A stretch of 64,000 bases of DNA from Ceratopteris richardii (taxonomy: Eukaryota; Streptophyta; Polypodiopsida; Polypodiales; Pteridaceae), in contig CM035413.1 of assembly GCA_020310875.1 (NCBI GenBank), positions 182,224,085-182,288,084 of the forward strand, written 5' to 3'. Both the position numbers and the translations under genes were made by a program. This document shows positions 19,411-30,755 of this stretch, piece by piece. The notes beneath the pieces are model-generated. The model had not been told where the DNA came from. It saw only the letters and a list, made by a program, of their open reading frames with translations, and did not search any database. The number at the start of each line of letters is the position of its first letter. Within the stretch, counting starts at the first letter, position 1.

Positions 19411-19639
19411 TGTTGATATATTTAGGTAGTGATGTGTGTGAACACTCTAGGACCGCCGGGGCACTTTTTCCCTCTTTAGGAGGTTTTTTTCCCCCGGCTT
19501 GTATATACGCCTATTGCCCTAATGGGCTACTTATCTTTGTACATTCTCTAGTAATACATTCAGTCTTGTGTGTTGTGCTCCAAGCTTCTTCTTCTTCCTT
19601 GTGCTGTTCGCGTGCTTCCGCAGACGTCTAACTCCAACA
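19411..19639 (+). repeat. E 5' LTR
   Basis: TGTTGATATATTTAGG to CTCCAACA. A short LTR with a TATATA box near 19502 and the pyrimidine-rich TTTTTTTCCCCCGG before it. Matches 36963-37192 and 53847-54078. Confidence 0.95.
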
Positions 19640-19641
19640 AT

Positions 19642-19653
19642 TGGTATCAGAGC
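19642..19653 (+). promoter_or_regulatory. Primer binding site of E
   Basis: TGGTATCAGAGC, 2 bp inside the 5' LTR; initiator Met-tRNA type. Confidence 0.92.
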
Positions 19654-19994
19654 AGGTCGTTGCTTCTTCTAGGGCGCCGTCGACACTCCTCCGTTTGCAG
19701 TCTCAGATTCGCACAAAATTTGGTGAGCATACTTAGGGTGTTTCCGAGATCAAAACAGCTTTGCTATGTGGTGCCGAAATCGCAATCTGAGCTCGTTTCG
19801 GCCTCCGAACGCACTATCGCAGTGCTTGTGTAGGCTATTTTGTCCTTTTGTGCCAAAGGTATATACCAGTTTCTATTCGCCAGTTTAAGCGTCTCGAAGT
19901 CTGCTACAGGTCTAGCAGAACTCGTGTGGGCAGTTCTGTTCAACTTTTTGAGATACAGTCAATTTTCTGCATCAAGGTATTTTAGTCACCGGCC
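19654..19994 (+). other. E 5' leader
   Basis: About 340 bp between the primer site and the Gag start, with no repeat array or supported ORF. Presumed to contain the packaging region. Confidence 0.6.
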
Positions 19995-20672
19995 ATGGCT
20001 GAAAGCAGTGATGTATTCCGTATGTTGGCTGTTGAGGATAAGTTGGATGGTACCAACTACCCATTATGGGCTTATATGATGCGACATGTACTGGTTGCAA
20101 AAGGATTGTGGAACATTATGCAGGGTGTTGAAAGACATCCTGTTACACCTCTAACGACAGGTACTGCAAATACAGGTGTTGGAGCTGATAAAGATGGTGT
20201 CGAAGATGATATTCCGCAGATTCCTGTTCGTGCTGCTGTTTCTGTTGCACCTACTGTAGAGCAGATTCGATGGGATGGCAGAGATGCCCAGGCACATGCA
20301 TTGATAGCTTTGTCTGTCAAACGTGCCATTATTCCTCACATTCGCTCTTGCAGAACAGCAAAGGATGCTTGGGATACACTTACCACTTTGTACCAGGCTA
20401 GGAATGAGGCTCGTGTTGCTTACCTCCGAAAACAGTTGGAGAGTGAGCACATGAATGAAGGTGATTCGATGGACAGTTTTCTTACAAAGATCAAAGACCT
20501 GAAGGAACAATTGATTTCTGCTGATGAGGTTATACCAGATAGCTCACTTGTGCAGACCGTTCTGAATGGCCTTCCTGATTCATATCAGAGTTTTGCCTCT
20601 ACTCTTCGATTGATGATGAAAGGCAATCCGAATGCCTTGTCATTTGAGGAATTAGTCTCTGTTCTGTTGTAG
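19995..20672 (+). pseudogene. E Gag, first part
   Basis: Capsid-type Gag of Copia. The start at 19995 is the first Met after the leader and is followed by VEDKLDGTNYPLWAYMMRHV, the usual Copia Gag opening, and a UBN2-like helical region (AKDAWDTLTTLYQARNEARV). It ends at TAG (20670-20672), where LVSVLL is followed by EDQSRQNRS in the same frame. A CAG to TAG change explains it. Past the stop the frame is open to the F insertion. Confidence 0.88.
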
Positions 20673-21898
20673 GAAGATCAGTCCAGGCAGAACAGGTCCA
20701 TTATGCTTGTTGCAGATCAAGCTTTCCTGGCTAGTCAGAAGGGCAAAGGAAAATGGAGCTCTTCTACTAGTAAGCAGAAATCTGCAAATGCTGCACAATC
20801 GAAGAACCAGGATAAAGATGAGAAGAAATCAGAAAAGCAGAAATTGTTCTGCAAGTACTGTAAAGGAAATGATCATATTATAAAGAACTGTCCAAAACTG
20901 GCTGCTAAAGAGGCAAAGAAGAAAGAGGCTGGAATGGTTGTTGCAGAGGCCTCTACACCAAAAACAGAGTCTGCAAATCTTGTGCAGGAAGAAGAATGGG
21001 TGTTTACTACTGTCTGTAGTTTTGACCCATCTTCTCATGATCAGTGCATGTCTGCAGTAGACCCAGATGTTTGGTACTTTGACAGTGGGGCGACCAAACA
21101 TATTACCTCGCAGCGCAGTTTCTTCTCTTCACTCGAGCCTGCCCCTACAGGGAATACTGTCACATGCGCCAATAACTCCTCTTATCCTGTTATGGGAGTT
21201 GGTAAGATCATTCTGACTACTGCTGATGGTAGTTCTTTCACTTTGTCAGATGCTTTATTTGTGCCAGGGATCAAAAAGAACCTGTTATCAGTTTCTGCAT
21301 TAGCCAAGATTGGCTTGGTTGTGAAATTCGTTGATGACAGGTGTACAGTCCATGATCTCTCAAATGGCGATGTGATTATTGCTTCTGGCATTTTATGTCG
21401 TGGGCTGTATAAGCTCATAGACTATGAAAGATCTGTGAATGATTCGGCATGTGCAGTTCATGATTCTCAGGCTATGTCAGATGCAAACCTTTGGCATGCA
21501 CGCTTTGGTCATCTGAATTTTACTAGCTTGTTACGCCTGCAGAAATCTGAAATGGTGTCCTCTTTGCCCAAACTTGAGGCACCTGGAAAACATGTTTATG
21601 AAGGCTGTATTTTGGGCAAAATGCAGCGTTCTTCCTTTCCAAAAGATGGTTCAGTTCGGGCTATGCAGAAATTGCAGCTTGTACATAGTGATGTCTGTGG
21701 TCCTATGCAGACACCCTCTTTTGGAAATTACCTTTACTTCGTGACTTTCATTGATGATTTTTCCAGGCATGCATGGGTATATCCACTCAAAGCAAAGTCC
21801 GAAGTGTTCATGTGCTTCAAACAGTTTTTGGTTTTGGCTGAAAATCTGTCAGCATGTAAAATGGGCACCCTCCGTTCTGATCGAGGGGGGGAATATAT
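20673..21898 (+). CDS. E Gag C-terminus, protease and integrase (5' part)
   Basis: Continues the Gag frame after the stop at 20670. The zinc knuckle is CKYCKGNDHIIKNC (near 20850), the protease site is WYFDSGATKHIT (near 21073), and the integrase zinc module is WHARFGHLNFTSLL. In place of the expected CxxC there is YEGCILGKM, so the first Cys is Tyr, an oddity for integrase. Then come LVHSDVCGP (first catalytic Asp) and LRSDRGGEY (second Asp). F cuts the frame immediately after GGEY; the codons resume at 28092. Confidence 0.9.
21894..21898. repeat. Target-site duplication of F (left copy)
   Basis: TATAT, matched at 28087-28091. The E codons for GGEYMSSDF are restored when one copy and F are removed. 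Confidence 0.92.
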
Positions 21899-22976
21899 TG
21901 AAAGAACTTGGAGAAGCTTGTCGAAGGTAGAAAAGTGTGTTTCGAAGCGATGAAGTTTGGTCAAGCCAACCGGCACAAGACCAGCCCTTGAGCTTATGGA
22001 AACTCAAATAGACCTTATAGGCATGCTATAAGTGCAAAGAAACACACTATGTACCTTGGAGCATCAAGGAGAATGAGTCGATACAAAACAGATAGGTTCG
22101 CGGGTCGACTAGCTCAAAAAACTTACTATCTATGGAAGAGACAATGAACTTCAAATGCCCATAGCGACCAGCGTGATTACAATTAGAAAAAATCCTTTTA
22201 TGGGAGTGATACACATAGGGTTTAGTGTATGGAATGCACAAAATTATAAGGAATAAGCAAAATATGCTATAGGAATGAATGCGACACTCACCGGTGGTAC
22301 TTCCTATTTTTCAGGAATACGCAGAGATTGACCCCGAGGCAGAAAAACTGAGATTTCTCCAAATCTGCTGAACCAAATGCTTTGAAAATTTACAGGCATA
22401 AACTAAACACTAATACCTTTCCAATGAGTCCTCTTGCACTCAATTTGGAGCTCTGAGGAGAGAGCAGCAGCCTCTGCAAGATTACTGTTGGCGAAGAAGA
22501 TGATGCAGAAAATTGAAGGAGCAAGACAATGATGGTCACAAGTGTATGTATATTGCTTCCATGTAATGTACAAGTGATTTCAACTCCTTATATAGCCTCT
22601 AGGAGTGTTCCACGACTTTTACAACTTGAATTTGAATTCAAATGAAGGTGGGAATGGTTGTTGGAGGGAATCAATTCACTTCCCTACAATCTAGGAAAAG
22701 TGAAGATCTTGATTGATCTACTTTTAGGTGATTGATTGCTTGATTGAATGTAACTTCAACCACCAAAATTTCGTGGGATTTTGGCCCTATATTTGTACTT
22801 TTACATGTGTACAACTCAAGGCTTTTACAACGGTAAATGAGCCATCAAAATATTCTCAAAAAATACAATAAATGAGCATATGAAAAAGAACTCTCCAACG
22901 GATATTCTTTCGACGCGATAGCCTTTGATGTAGATCAAATCCACCTCAAGCATAGTGTAAGCTTGATGTTCCAACA
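21899..22976 (-). repeat. F 3' LTR
   Basis: TGAAAGAACTTGG to GATGTTCCAACA on the + strand. On the minus strand there is a TATATAAGG box (22587-22596) and, about 35 bp upstream of it, the palindrome TTTGAATTCAAA (22631-22642). Confidence 0.95.
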
Positions 22977-22991
22977 GCTCCCCCTCAAGCT
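22977..22991 (-). promoter_or_regulatory. Polypurine tract of F
   Basis: AGCTTGAGGGGGAGC on the coding strand, directly against the 3' LTR. Confidence 0.85.
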
Positions 22992-23008
22992 AAAGTATGC
23001 TTGAGTCT

Positions 23009-24328
23009 TCATTCTCTGATAGGTTGAATACCTGCCATAGCTTTGAATCTACAAAGCTTTATTCCATCAAGTGCCTTCGTCATCATATCTGCTACTTGCT
23101 TTTCAGTCGGAACAAAAGAAATGTCAATCTCCTTTGCCATGAGCTTCTCCCTGATGAAGTGATAATGGACTTCTATATGCTTGGTTCTCGCATGAAAAAT
23201 AGGATTTGCCGCTAGATGCATGGAACTTACATTATCTCCAAATATGTGAGGTTTGGAACTCACAAGTCCCAAATCTGTATACAATGCTTTTAACCATATT
23301 GCCTCTTGAGTTGCTATGGTCAAGCCTCTGTACTCTGCTTCAGTTGAGGATAAAGCAACTGTTGGTTGCTTCTTGGAACTCCATGACACTAGCTTTGAAC
23401 CTGCAAATGCTAAGTAACCAGATGTACTTTTTCTATCATCCTTAGCTCCTGCCCAATCTGCATCTGAGTAGATTTTGATATCCAAATCGGAAGAGTAAGG
23501 ATAGAATATACCTTCGTTGATTGTACCTTTGAGATACTTAAGTACTCTCTTAGTACCTGCAGGTTTAGTGTTCTCCATTTTGAACTTGAGAAGAAGATCC
23601 TGAATGTATCTTCTTTGAGTCAAATACATTCCTTCATCTGTATATATCACCTGCATTCCTAGGAAATATGTGAGCTCACCTAGGTCACTGATTTTGAACT
23701 CCTCTTGCATGTGTCTCTTGATCCTTTGAATGCCATTTAGATCATCACCTGTCACAATAATATCATCTACATATACACATAGATAGATAACCTCATTGTG
23801 ATCCCTTTTGATGAATAGAGAAGGATCGGAGCTGCTAGCTTTGAACCCTTGGTCTTGAAGATATGTAACCAACCTGTAATTCCAAGCTCTTGGAGCTTGT
23901 TTCAATCCATACAATGCTTTCTTAAGTCTGCAAACATAAGATGGATGATTAGGGTTTTCAAAACCTGGTGGTTGTGACATGTATACCTCTTCACTTATCC
24001 AACCATTTAGGAATGCATTTTTCACATCAAGTTGGAGGAGTCTCCAATTCCTTGCAGCAGCTACACTTATCAATGTCCTGATTGTAGTCATCTTTGCAAC
24101 TGGTGAGAATGTTTCCTCATAGTCTATACCATGAGTTTGTGAGCATCCTTTGGCAACTAATCTTGCCTTGTACCTGCAAACTGATCCATCTGAATTTCTT
24201 TTAACTTTGTATACCCATCTGCAACCAATTACCTTTTGATTCGGCGACATTGGAACCAAATCCCAAGTGTCCATTTCCTTCAATGCATCTATCTCTTCGT
24301 TCATGGCCTTTTCCCAATTAGGGTTTCA
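23009..24328 (-). pseudogene. F reverse transcriptase and RNase H, with in-frame deletion
   Basis: 431 codons in the same frame as the upstream Gag-integrase. RT motifs include GIDYEETFSPVAKM, LLQLDVKNAFLNG, ALYGLKQAPRAWN and CVYVDDIIVTG (catalytic YVDD). RNase H motifs include YSDADWAGAKDDRKSTSG, SSTEAEYRG and FGDNVSSMHLA. Compared with G, about 61 residues are missing, in frame, between KMENTKPAG and KRVLKYLKG (near 23560). The missing part holds the conserved GSL-Y-TRPD region that connects RT to RNase H. It is separated from the upstream ORF by one TGA (24326-24328), which fits CGA to TGA. Confidence 0.88.
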
Positions 24329-26986
24329 CTTTGCCTCTTCATAGGTTGAGGGTTCCTCTGAAATAGAGTCTTTTGCCAAGTAGATTGAATGCTTTGTAAC
24401 AAATGTGGAATCATATCCATACCTTTCTGGTTGTTTCTTCTCTCTTGCTGATCTTCTAGGTGCTTGTTTGGAGCATTCTCCAACCTCTTGCATCTTTGCT
24501 TTGCCTCTTGACTTCCATAGCTTGTAATCCCTTTCTCTTTCATCTTGGTCATCGTCTGTATCACTTCTTGGATCCTGGACCTGTGTATCATGCTTCCTTC
24601 CTAATTGATGAGAGTCAGAATCAAGATCATATGGTAGTGTTACCTTTTGTTTGTCTTCATCATACCAAGACCTGTGTTCTTCAAACACAACATCTCTACT
24701 TGTAGTGAATTGCTTGGTTGAAGGATTGAAGAACCTGTAACCCATCTGAGTTGAATCATATCCAATAAACACTGCCTTTGTTGCCCTTTCATCTAGCTTA
24801 CCTCTTATTTGTGATGGTACATGAACATAAGCTAAACAACCAAAAACCTTGCAATGTCCAAGACTAGGTTTTCTTCCATGCCATGCTTCATAAGGAGTCA
24901 TACCTTGAAGTGATTTGGATGGTAGTCGATTGACAAGGTACACTGCAGTTGAAATAGCTTCTGCCCATAGATAATGTGGCAACTTCTTCTCTTCAAGCAT
25001 TGTTCGGGCTGATCCAACCAATGTCTTGTTTCTCCTCTCTGCAATTCCATTTAGTTGAGGAGAGTACCTGGTAGTCACTTCCCTTTTGATACCTTTATCC
25101 TGCAAGAACTCATCAAAATCTTTGGAGAAGTATTCTCCCCCTCCATCAGATCTGAGCTTCTTTAGTAATCTACCTGTATGATTCTCCACATGCGCAAGAT
25201 ACTTCTTGAAGCAATCAAACACTTCATTCTTACTCTTGATAAAGTATAGAACAGTCCACCTACTATGGTCGTCAATAAATGAGACATAGTACCTTGATCC
25301 TGCCAATGAAGGTTCTTGACTTGGTCCCCATACATCTGTATGTACTAAGTCCAATAAGTTGTTGTGGATGTAGCCTTTGTGGTTGAATGGTTGTCTTTGT
25401 GCCTTCCCAATCTGACATGCATCACACCTGTTGATCATGTGTTGCTTTGATATGTTCGGCAGTCCTAGAACACTTTGATCCCTGCATATATCCTTCAAGG
25501 TTCTTTCATTCACATGAGCAAGTCTCTTATGCCACACTTCAAGCTCACTTAGGGTTTGAGACCCAAAGTTGAATAGAGCTATGTTCCTGGTATCTCCTAC
25601 TTCAAAAGTAAAGAGCCTACCATGCTTCTCACCTCGGGCTATCTTCTTGAAGCCTTGACATGGATCTTCCACAAAAGCTCCATGTTGGGTGAACCTAACT
25701 TGCAAGCCTTTTTCAACTATTTGGCCTACACTTATTAAGTTTTTAGTGATAGTGGGTACATAGAGAACCTTACTCAAAATGTTTGTCCTGCCATTGGAAG
25801 CTTTGACATTACCAATCTTCTCCACATTGTGCTTCGTGTCATCCCCTGTTTGCACTTCATGTCTATGCTTTGGACTTTCCAAGTCAGATAGAAGAGCAAT
25901 GTTGCCTGCAACATGATTCGAGCATCCTGAATCTATGTAGAACAAATGATCATCTTCTTTACCTTCTTTGTGGCTTAGGTTCATAAGAAGTAATGAGTCT
26001 TCATGTGGTTGATCTTCTGAATAATTGTTGTAGTCCCTTCTATTATAGCTTCTATTGTTGTTGTTGAAGTTGTGTCCACCTCTGCCTCTATTGCCGCCAT
26101 ATCCACCTCTTCCACTTCCTTTCTGGGTCTTCCCATTGAACCAGCAGTTCTGAGTGGTGTGGTTGGTCTTATCGCATATGGCACAAGGTTGAACATTCTG
26201 ACCTTTTTTGTCTTGCTTTGGTCCTTTCTTCTTCCCTTTCCACTTGCTCTTGCTTGCGAAGTTGGCTTGGGAAGTCTCTCCTTCGTCTTCTTCCTTCTTC
26301 TTGCCTTTCTGCTTCTTATCCTTCTTATCTGCATATAGAGCACTTGTTGAACTACCATGATAAGAGTTACCTTCCTTTATGCTATTGTTGGCTTCTTGAT
26401 TGAAGAGTTGTCCAAGAAAGATGTTGAAGTCTAGAGTTTGCACATCCATGATGAGATCGTAAGCCGTCGTGAAGGATTGCCATTGCTTATCACTTCGAAT
26501 GCCGTTGAGAATTTGCCTCATGATGACCTCTTCTTCAATCAGCTCTCCAATGGATGCTAACTGATCCGCAACCTCCTTGACCTTGGTAACAAACTCTGTG
26601 ATGGTTTGTTTAGGTGTCTTCTTCATTTGGTTGAACTCGTTCCAAAGATGATTCTTTCTTGCTTTGGTACTAGCAGAAAAGAAAGTCTCCAGGGCATCCC
26701 AAGTCTCTTGAGATGTCTTGCATCCTCTAATATGTGGTAATAGAAAGTCAGAGATAGAGTTTAGTATGTACGACCTTGCTTGAGCATCCCTTGCGCACCA
26801 AAGTGTGAGCTTATTTGTCTCCTCTTGTGTAGGTCCTCCTTTGGATCTTGGAATAGGCATAGCTTCATCACCTGCTACAATTCCATAAAGATTTCTACTT
26901 TGCAAGTAGGCCTCCATTCTGATTTGCCAAGCCGCGTAGTTGTGTCGATCAAGCTTCTCGATCATTGAGGGAAAGCCGTCACCCAT
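24326..26986 (-). CDS. F Gag, protease and integrase
   Basis: 886 codons from the Met at 26984-26986, nine bases after the primer site. Gag opens with EKLDRHNYAAWQIRMEAYLQ. The knuckle is CAICDKTNHTTQNC (about residue 270), the protease FYIDSGCSNHVAGN (about 350), and the integrase zinc module WHKRLAHVNERTL (about 485) with CDACQIG. The core carries HTDVWGP, SDGGGEYF and GIAERRNKTL (D, D, E). The C-terminal region has KAVFIGYDSTQMGYRFF. The frame is intact to the TGA at 24326. It is probably translated from an RNA started in the 5' LTR at 27009-28086. Confidence 0.93.
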   Translation of the reverse strand: MGDGFPSMIEKLDRHNYAAWQIRMEAYLQSRNLYGIVAGDEAMPIPRSKGGPTQEETNKLTLWCARDAQARSYILNSISDFLLPHIRGCKTSQETWDALETFFSASTKARKNHLWNEFNQMKKTPKQTITEFVTKVKEVADQLASIGELIEEEVIMRQILNGIRSDKQWQSFTTAYDLIMDVQTLDFNIFLGQLFNQEANNSIKEGNSYHGSSTSALYADKKDKKQKGKKKEEDEGETSQANFASKSKWKGKKKGPKQDKKGQNVQPCAICDKTNHTTQNCWFNGKTQKGSGRGGYGGNRGRGGHNFNNNNRSYNRRDYNNYSEDQPHEDSLLLMNLSHKEGKEDDHLFYIDSGCSNHVAGNIALLSDLESPKHRHEVQTGDDTKHNVEKIGNVKASNGRTNILSKVLYVPTITKNLISVGQIVEKGLQVRFTQHGAFVEDPCQGFKKIARGEKHGRLFTFEVGDTRNIALFNFGSQTLSELEVWHKRLAHVNERTLKDICRDQSVLGLPNISKQHMINRCDACQIGKAQRQPFNHKGYIHNNLLDLVHTDVWGPSQEPSLAGSRYYVSFIDDHSRWTVLYFIKSKNEVFDCFKKYLAHVENHTGRLLKKLRSDGGGEYFSKDFDEFLQDKGIKREVTTRYSPQLNGIAERRNKTLVGSARTMLEEKKLPHYLWAEAISTAVYLVNRLPSKSLQGMTPYEAWHGRKPSLGHCKVFGCLAYVHVPSQIRGKLDERATKAVFIGYDSTQMGYRFFNPSTKQFTTSRDVVFEEHRSWYDEDKQKVTLPYDLDSDSHQLGRKHDTQVQDPRSDTDDDQDERERDYKLWKSRGKAKMQEVGECSKQAPRRSAREKKQPERYGYDSTFVTKHSIYLAKDSISEEPSTYEEAK

Positions 26987-26995
26987 CTTGAACTA

Positions 26996-27007
26996 GCTCT
27001 GATACCA
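26996..27007 (-). promoter_or_regulatory. Primer binding site of F
   Basis: TGGTATCAGAGC on the coding strand, one base from the 5' LTR; initiator Met-tRNA type. It nearly touches the Gag start codon, so F has almost no leader outside the LTR. Confidence 0.92.
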
Positions 27008-27008
27008 C

Positions 27009-28086
27009 TGAAAGAACTTGGAGAAGCTTGTCGAAGGTAGAAAAGTGTGTTTCGAAGCGATGAAGTTTGGTCAAGCCAACCGGCACAAGACCAGCCCTTG
27101 AGCTTATGGAAACTCAAATAGACCTTATAGGCATGCTATAAGTGCAAAGAAACACACTATGTACCTTGGAGCATCAAGGAGAATGAGTCGATACAAAACA
27201 GATAGGTTCGCGGGTCGACTAGCTCAAAAAACTTACTATCTATGGAAGAGACAATGAACTTCAAATGCCCATAGCGACCAGCGTGATTACAATTAGAAAA
27301 AATCCTTTTATGGGAGTGATACACATAGGGTTTAGTGTATGGAATGCACAAAAGTATAAGGAATAAGCAAAATATGCTATAGGAATGAATGCGACATTCA
27401 CCGGTGGTACTTCCTATTTTTCAGGAATACGTAGAGATTGACCCCAAGGCAGAAAAACTGAGATTTCTCCAAATCTGCTGAGCCAAATGCTTTGAAAATT
27501 TACAGGCATAAACTAGACACTAATACCTTTCCAATGAGTCCTCTTGCACTCAATTTGGAGCTCTGAGGAGAGAGCAGCAGCCTCTTCAAGATTACTGTTG
27601 GCGAAGAAGATGATGCAGAAAATTGAAGGAGCAAGACAATGATGGTCACAAGTGTATGTATATTGCTTTCATGTAATGTACAAGTGATTTCAACTCCTTA
27701 TATAGCCTCTAGGAGTGTTCCACGACTTTTACAACTTGAATTTGAATTCAAATGAAGGTGGGAATGGTTGTTGGAGGGAATCAATTCACTTCCCTACAAT
27801 CTAGGAAAAGTGAAGATCTTGATTGATCTACTTTTAGGTGATTGATTGCTTGATTGAATGTAACTTCAACCACCAAAATTTCGTGGGATTTTGGCCCTAT
27901 ATTTGTACTTTTACATGTGTACAACTCAAGGCTTTTACAACGGTAAATGAGCCATCAAAATATTCTCAAAAAATACAATAAATGAGCATATGAAAAAGAA
28001 CTCTCCAACGGATATTCTTTCGACGCGATAGCCTTTGATGTAGATCAAATCCACCTCAAGCATAGTGTAAGCTTGATGTTCCAACA
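27009..28086 (-). repeat. F 5' LTR
   Basis: Partner of 21899-22976 and the same length. A TATATAAGG box and the TTTGAATTCAAA palindrome lie at equivalent positions (near 27700 and 27745). Confidence 0.95.
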
Positions 28087-28091
28087 TATAT
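28087..28091. repeat. Target-site duplication of F (right copy)
   Basis: TATAT, identical to 21894-21898. Confidence 0.92.
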
Positions 28092-29587
28092 GTCTTCAGA
28101 TTTTAATGCATTTCTGGCTGAACGTGGGATAAAACACCAGTGTACGGTGCCGTATACACCTCAACAGAATGGAGTTGCTGAACGAAAGAACAGGTCACTC
28201 ATGGAGATGGCGAGGTGCATGTTCAAAAGTCAGGCTTTACCACATAGTTTCTGGCTTGAAGCTGTCATGTGTGCAGCATATGTACTGAACAGGTGTCCCA
28301 CCAAAGCGTTGCAGTCTATCACTCCATATGAGGCTTGGCATGACCGCAAGCCATCTGTTGCTCATCTGCGTGTTTTTGGTTGTTTGGCATATGCATTAGT
28401 GCCTGAACAACATCGCAGAAAATTGGATGATAAGGCAGTAAAATGTATTTTTGTTGGGTACAGTTCTGAAAGTAAAGGCTATCGTCTGTATCATCCACAG
28501 ACTAAACGCATTCTGGTTAGCCGTGATGTTGTCTTTGTGGAAGATGCTATTCAGCCATTGCTTTCATGTACTAAGGAGACATCTGTTAGCTCCAAAGACA
28601 TGTATGATACTTTGATGCCTCTTTTTACAGGTGGACAGGCTAGCGCTGGTCCTAATGAGGCAACTTCTCAGCCTTTGCAGGTTTCATATGATGATGCAGA
28701 TCATTCCATTTCTGATGCAGATTTACATGATGCACTTGTTGATGAGAGAGCTGATATTGAACAGGCAAAAACTATGCCAAAATGGCTGGTGCAGACTTTG
28801 CGTGACAGCAAATTAGATGCACCTTTGTCATATCGTACTCGTTCACGATCTCATAGTACCTCCTTTGCATCAGATTGCTATGCTATGGCTGCATCTAGTC
28901 TCTGTGATGAGAATGAGCCTGTTTCTTTTGATGAAGCACAAAATTCAGAAAATTGGATGGCTACTATGCAATCTGAATATGATGCTATAATGAAGAATGG
29001 TACATGGTCTTTATGTGACTTGCCTCCTGGCAAGAAGGCCATTGGCACTAAGTGGGTATACAAGCTGAAGCGTAAACCTGATGGTACAGTTGACAGGTAT
29101 AAGGCTAGGCTTGTTGCAAAGGGTTATGCGCAGGAAAGAGGCATTGATTTTGATGAGACCTTTGCACCTACATGCCGTATGACTACTGTTCGGAGCATTT
29201 GTGCACTTGCAGCCCATCATGGTTGGAATGTACATCAGTTGGACATTAAAACAGCATTTCTGAATGGTGACTTGCATGAAGAAGTGTATGTTTTTCAGCC
29301 CCGTGGCTTTGTGCAGAAAGGGCATGAAAACCAGGTGTGCAGGTTAAAGAAGGCGTTATATGGTTTAAAGCAAGCACCATGTGCTTGGTATGAGAAAATA
29401 CATGCCTATCTGATTGCACATGGTTTTGAGAACAGTCCAACTGAAAGCACCTTATATGTTAAGCGTGCTAATGATGTGCTTCTGATCATTGTTGTCTATG
29501 TAGACGACATGCTGCTCACTGGTCCTCTTGAGAAGCATATTGCTGATTTCAAGGCTGATTTGCATGCCTCATTTGAGATGTCTGATT
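28092..29587 (+). CDS. E integrase (3' part) and reverse transcriptase (5' part)
   Basis: Resumes the E frame after F. The integrase has YTPQQNGVAERKNRSLMEM with the third catalytic residue Glu, then FWLEAVMCAAYVLNR and VKCIFVGYSSESKGYRLYH. An acidic linker follows. RT shows RGIDFDETFAPTCRMTTVR, HQLDIKTAFLNG, ALYGLKQAPCAWY and VVYVDDMLLTG (YVDD near 29497). It is interrupted by G after FEMSD. No stop is seen in this segment. The segment is 94-98% similar by eye to H (51554 onward). Confidence 0.93.
29583..29587. repeat. Target-site duplication of G (left copy)
   Basis: TGATT, matched at 36018-36022. The LTR is taken to start at TGTGAAGAG (29588), which gives a 5-bp duplication and the same 1-bp primer-site spacing as in F. 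Confidence 0.88.
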
Positions 29588-30666
29588 TGTGAAGAGAGAT
29601 GGTGGATGCAATCCAAAGATGAGTAGGTGCCGCTACAACCAGCTTCACACCAGCCAACTGAGACTTCAGAGTTGATTAGTAGACCCTTTGAGCTTCCTAA
29701 ATCCACCAAAATATCAGCCAAGTACTTTGGAACATGTATCCCAAAAGTTTAAGTCAAGACAGGCTAGTTGCGAAATGACTAGCTCCCAAAACTTGCTATT
29801 TTTGGACATACACCTGCTGGAAAAAATGAACAGTGCTCTCAACCTGGAAGGAATTAGAAAAATTCCTTTTGGGCATAGCAAATAGACTTAGCAAGCTTCC
29901 TATTCCAAGTTAAAACACTTCAAATGATGGACTGAGCACTGAGAACAAGTTTCATCAAGTTCTGGAACATTCCCACAATTCTCGGGGCTCTGCAGAGATA
30001 GACCAGTAAGCAGTAAAATGCAGATATCTCCAAAAGTATAAATCCAATGACCTTGAAAATTTATAGGTAGAAACTAGACAGTGAGAGCTATCCAACGCAC
30101 TTTAAACCACTGAAAAAGGTTCAGTAAAACTCGAGATATGACCTTCTGAAGTTACTGCTCTGAGTGAGTATAGCAGAGAACAAAACAGAGAGGTAGATGA
30201 TAATAAATGTATAGATTCACATATGATTACAACCACATTGGCAATGAATCTTTGCACAATGGGAGTAGAATGATAGAGCTATGGAGTAAGCTCTTCAATC
30301 TCTACAAAATGACATCAAGTGGTCACGTACAAGGCTTGCTAATCGCCTCTTCCTTCTTGCTCCTTTTATAGCAATTCTTGGAGGGAGTTTTGAATTCGAA
30401 TTCGAATGGCTCCACCTAAAAGTGATCCCCAAAGTTAGGAGAGATTCCCTCAGCTCAAAAATTCGTGATTTTGGTAGTTGGAGCCACGAATTTGCTTTTA
30501 CATCATGGATGAGGTAAGCCATCCTTTTACTTTTTTTGTTTTTCCATTTACAAGAGATAAAATGTACTCTTTTACAAGAGGTGTTCACATGACTACTCAT
30601 GTGACTTACAAATGAGGATAATATCAAGCATATCAAGCATGTAGGCTTGGGCAAAATGCACCAACA
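29588..30666 (-). repeat. G 3' LTR
   Basis: TGTGAAGAGAGATGG to GCACCAACA on the + strand. On the minus strand there is a CTATAAAAGG box (30364-30373), with the palindromic GAATTCGAATTC just upstream (30392-30403). Confidence 0.95.
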
Positions 30667-30681
30667 GCTCCCCCTCAAGCC
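30667..30681 (-). promoter_or_regulatory. Polypurine tract of G
   Basis: GGCTTGAGGGGGAGC on the coding strand, directly inside the 3' LTR; nearly identical to that of F. Confidence 0.85.
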
Positions 30682-30755
30682 TAACATGCTTGGCCTCCAA
30701 ATAAGTCTTCAATTGTCCTTGATTTCCTGCAAACCAATCATCAACTTGAATCTAC

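Larger units (their letters stand above)
21899..28086 (-). mobile_element. Element F: full-length Ty1/Copia retrotransposon with 1,078-bp LTRs
   Basis: 6,188 bp, TSD TATAT, LTRs of 1,078 bp that differ at about eight positions (about 0.7%). Initiator-Met primer site and polypurine tract are present. The coding strand is minus. It carries one stop between integrase and RT and an in-frame deletion in the RT to RNase H connection, so it is probably non-autonomous despite its youth. It lies in the E integrase. Confidence 0.95.

Noticed and set aside
24301-24591. Separate small ORF on the minus strand within F
   Set aside because: Overlaps the Gag-integrase frame in another frame, with Lys/Arg/Gln-rich composition and no counterpart in G.
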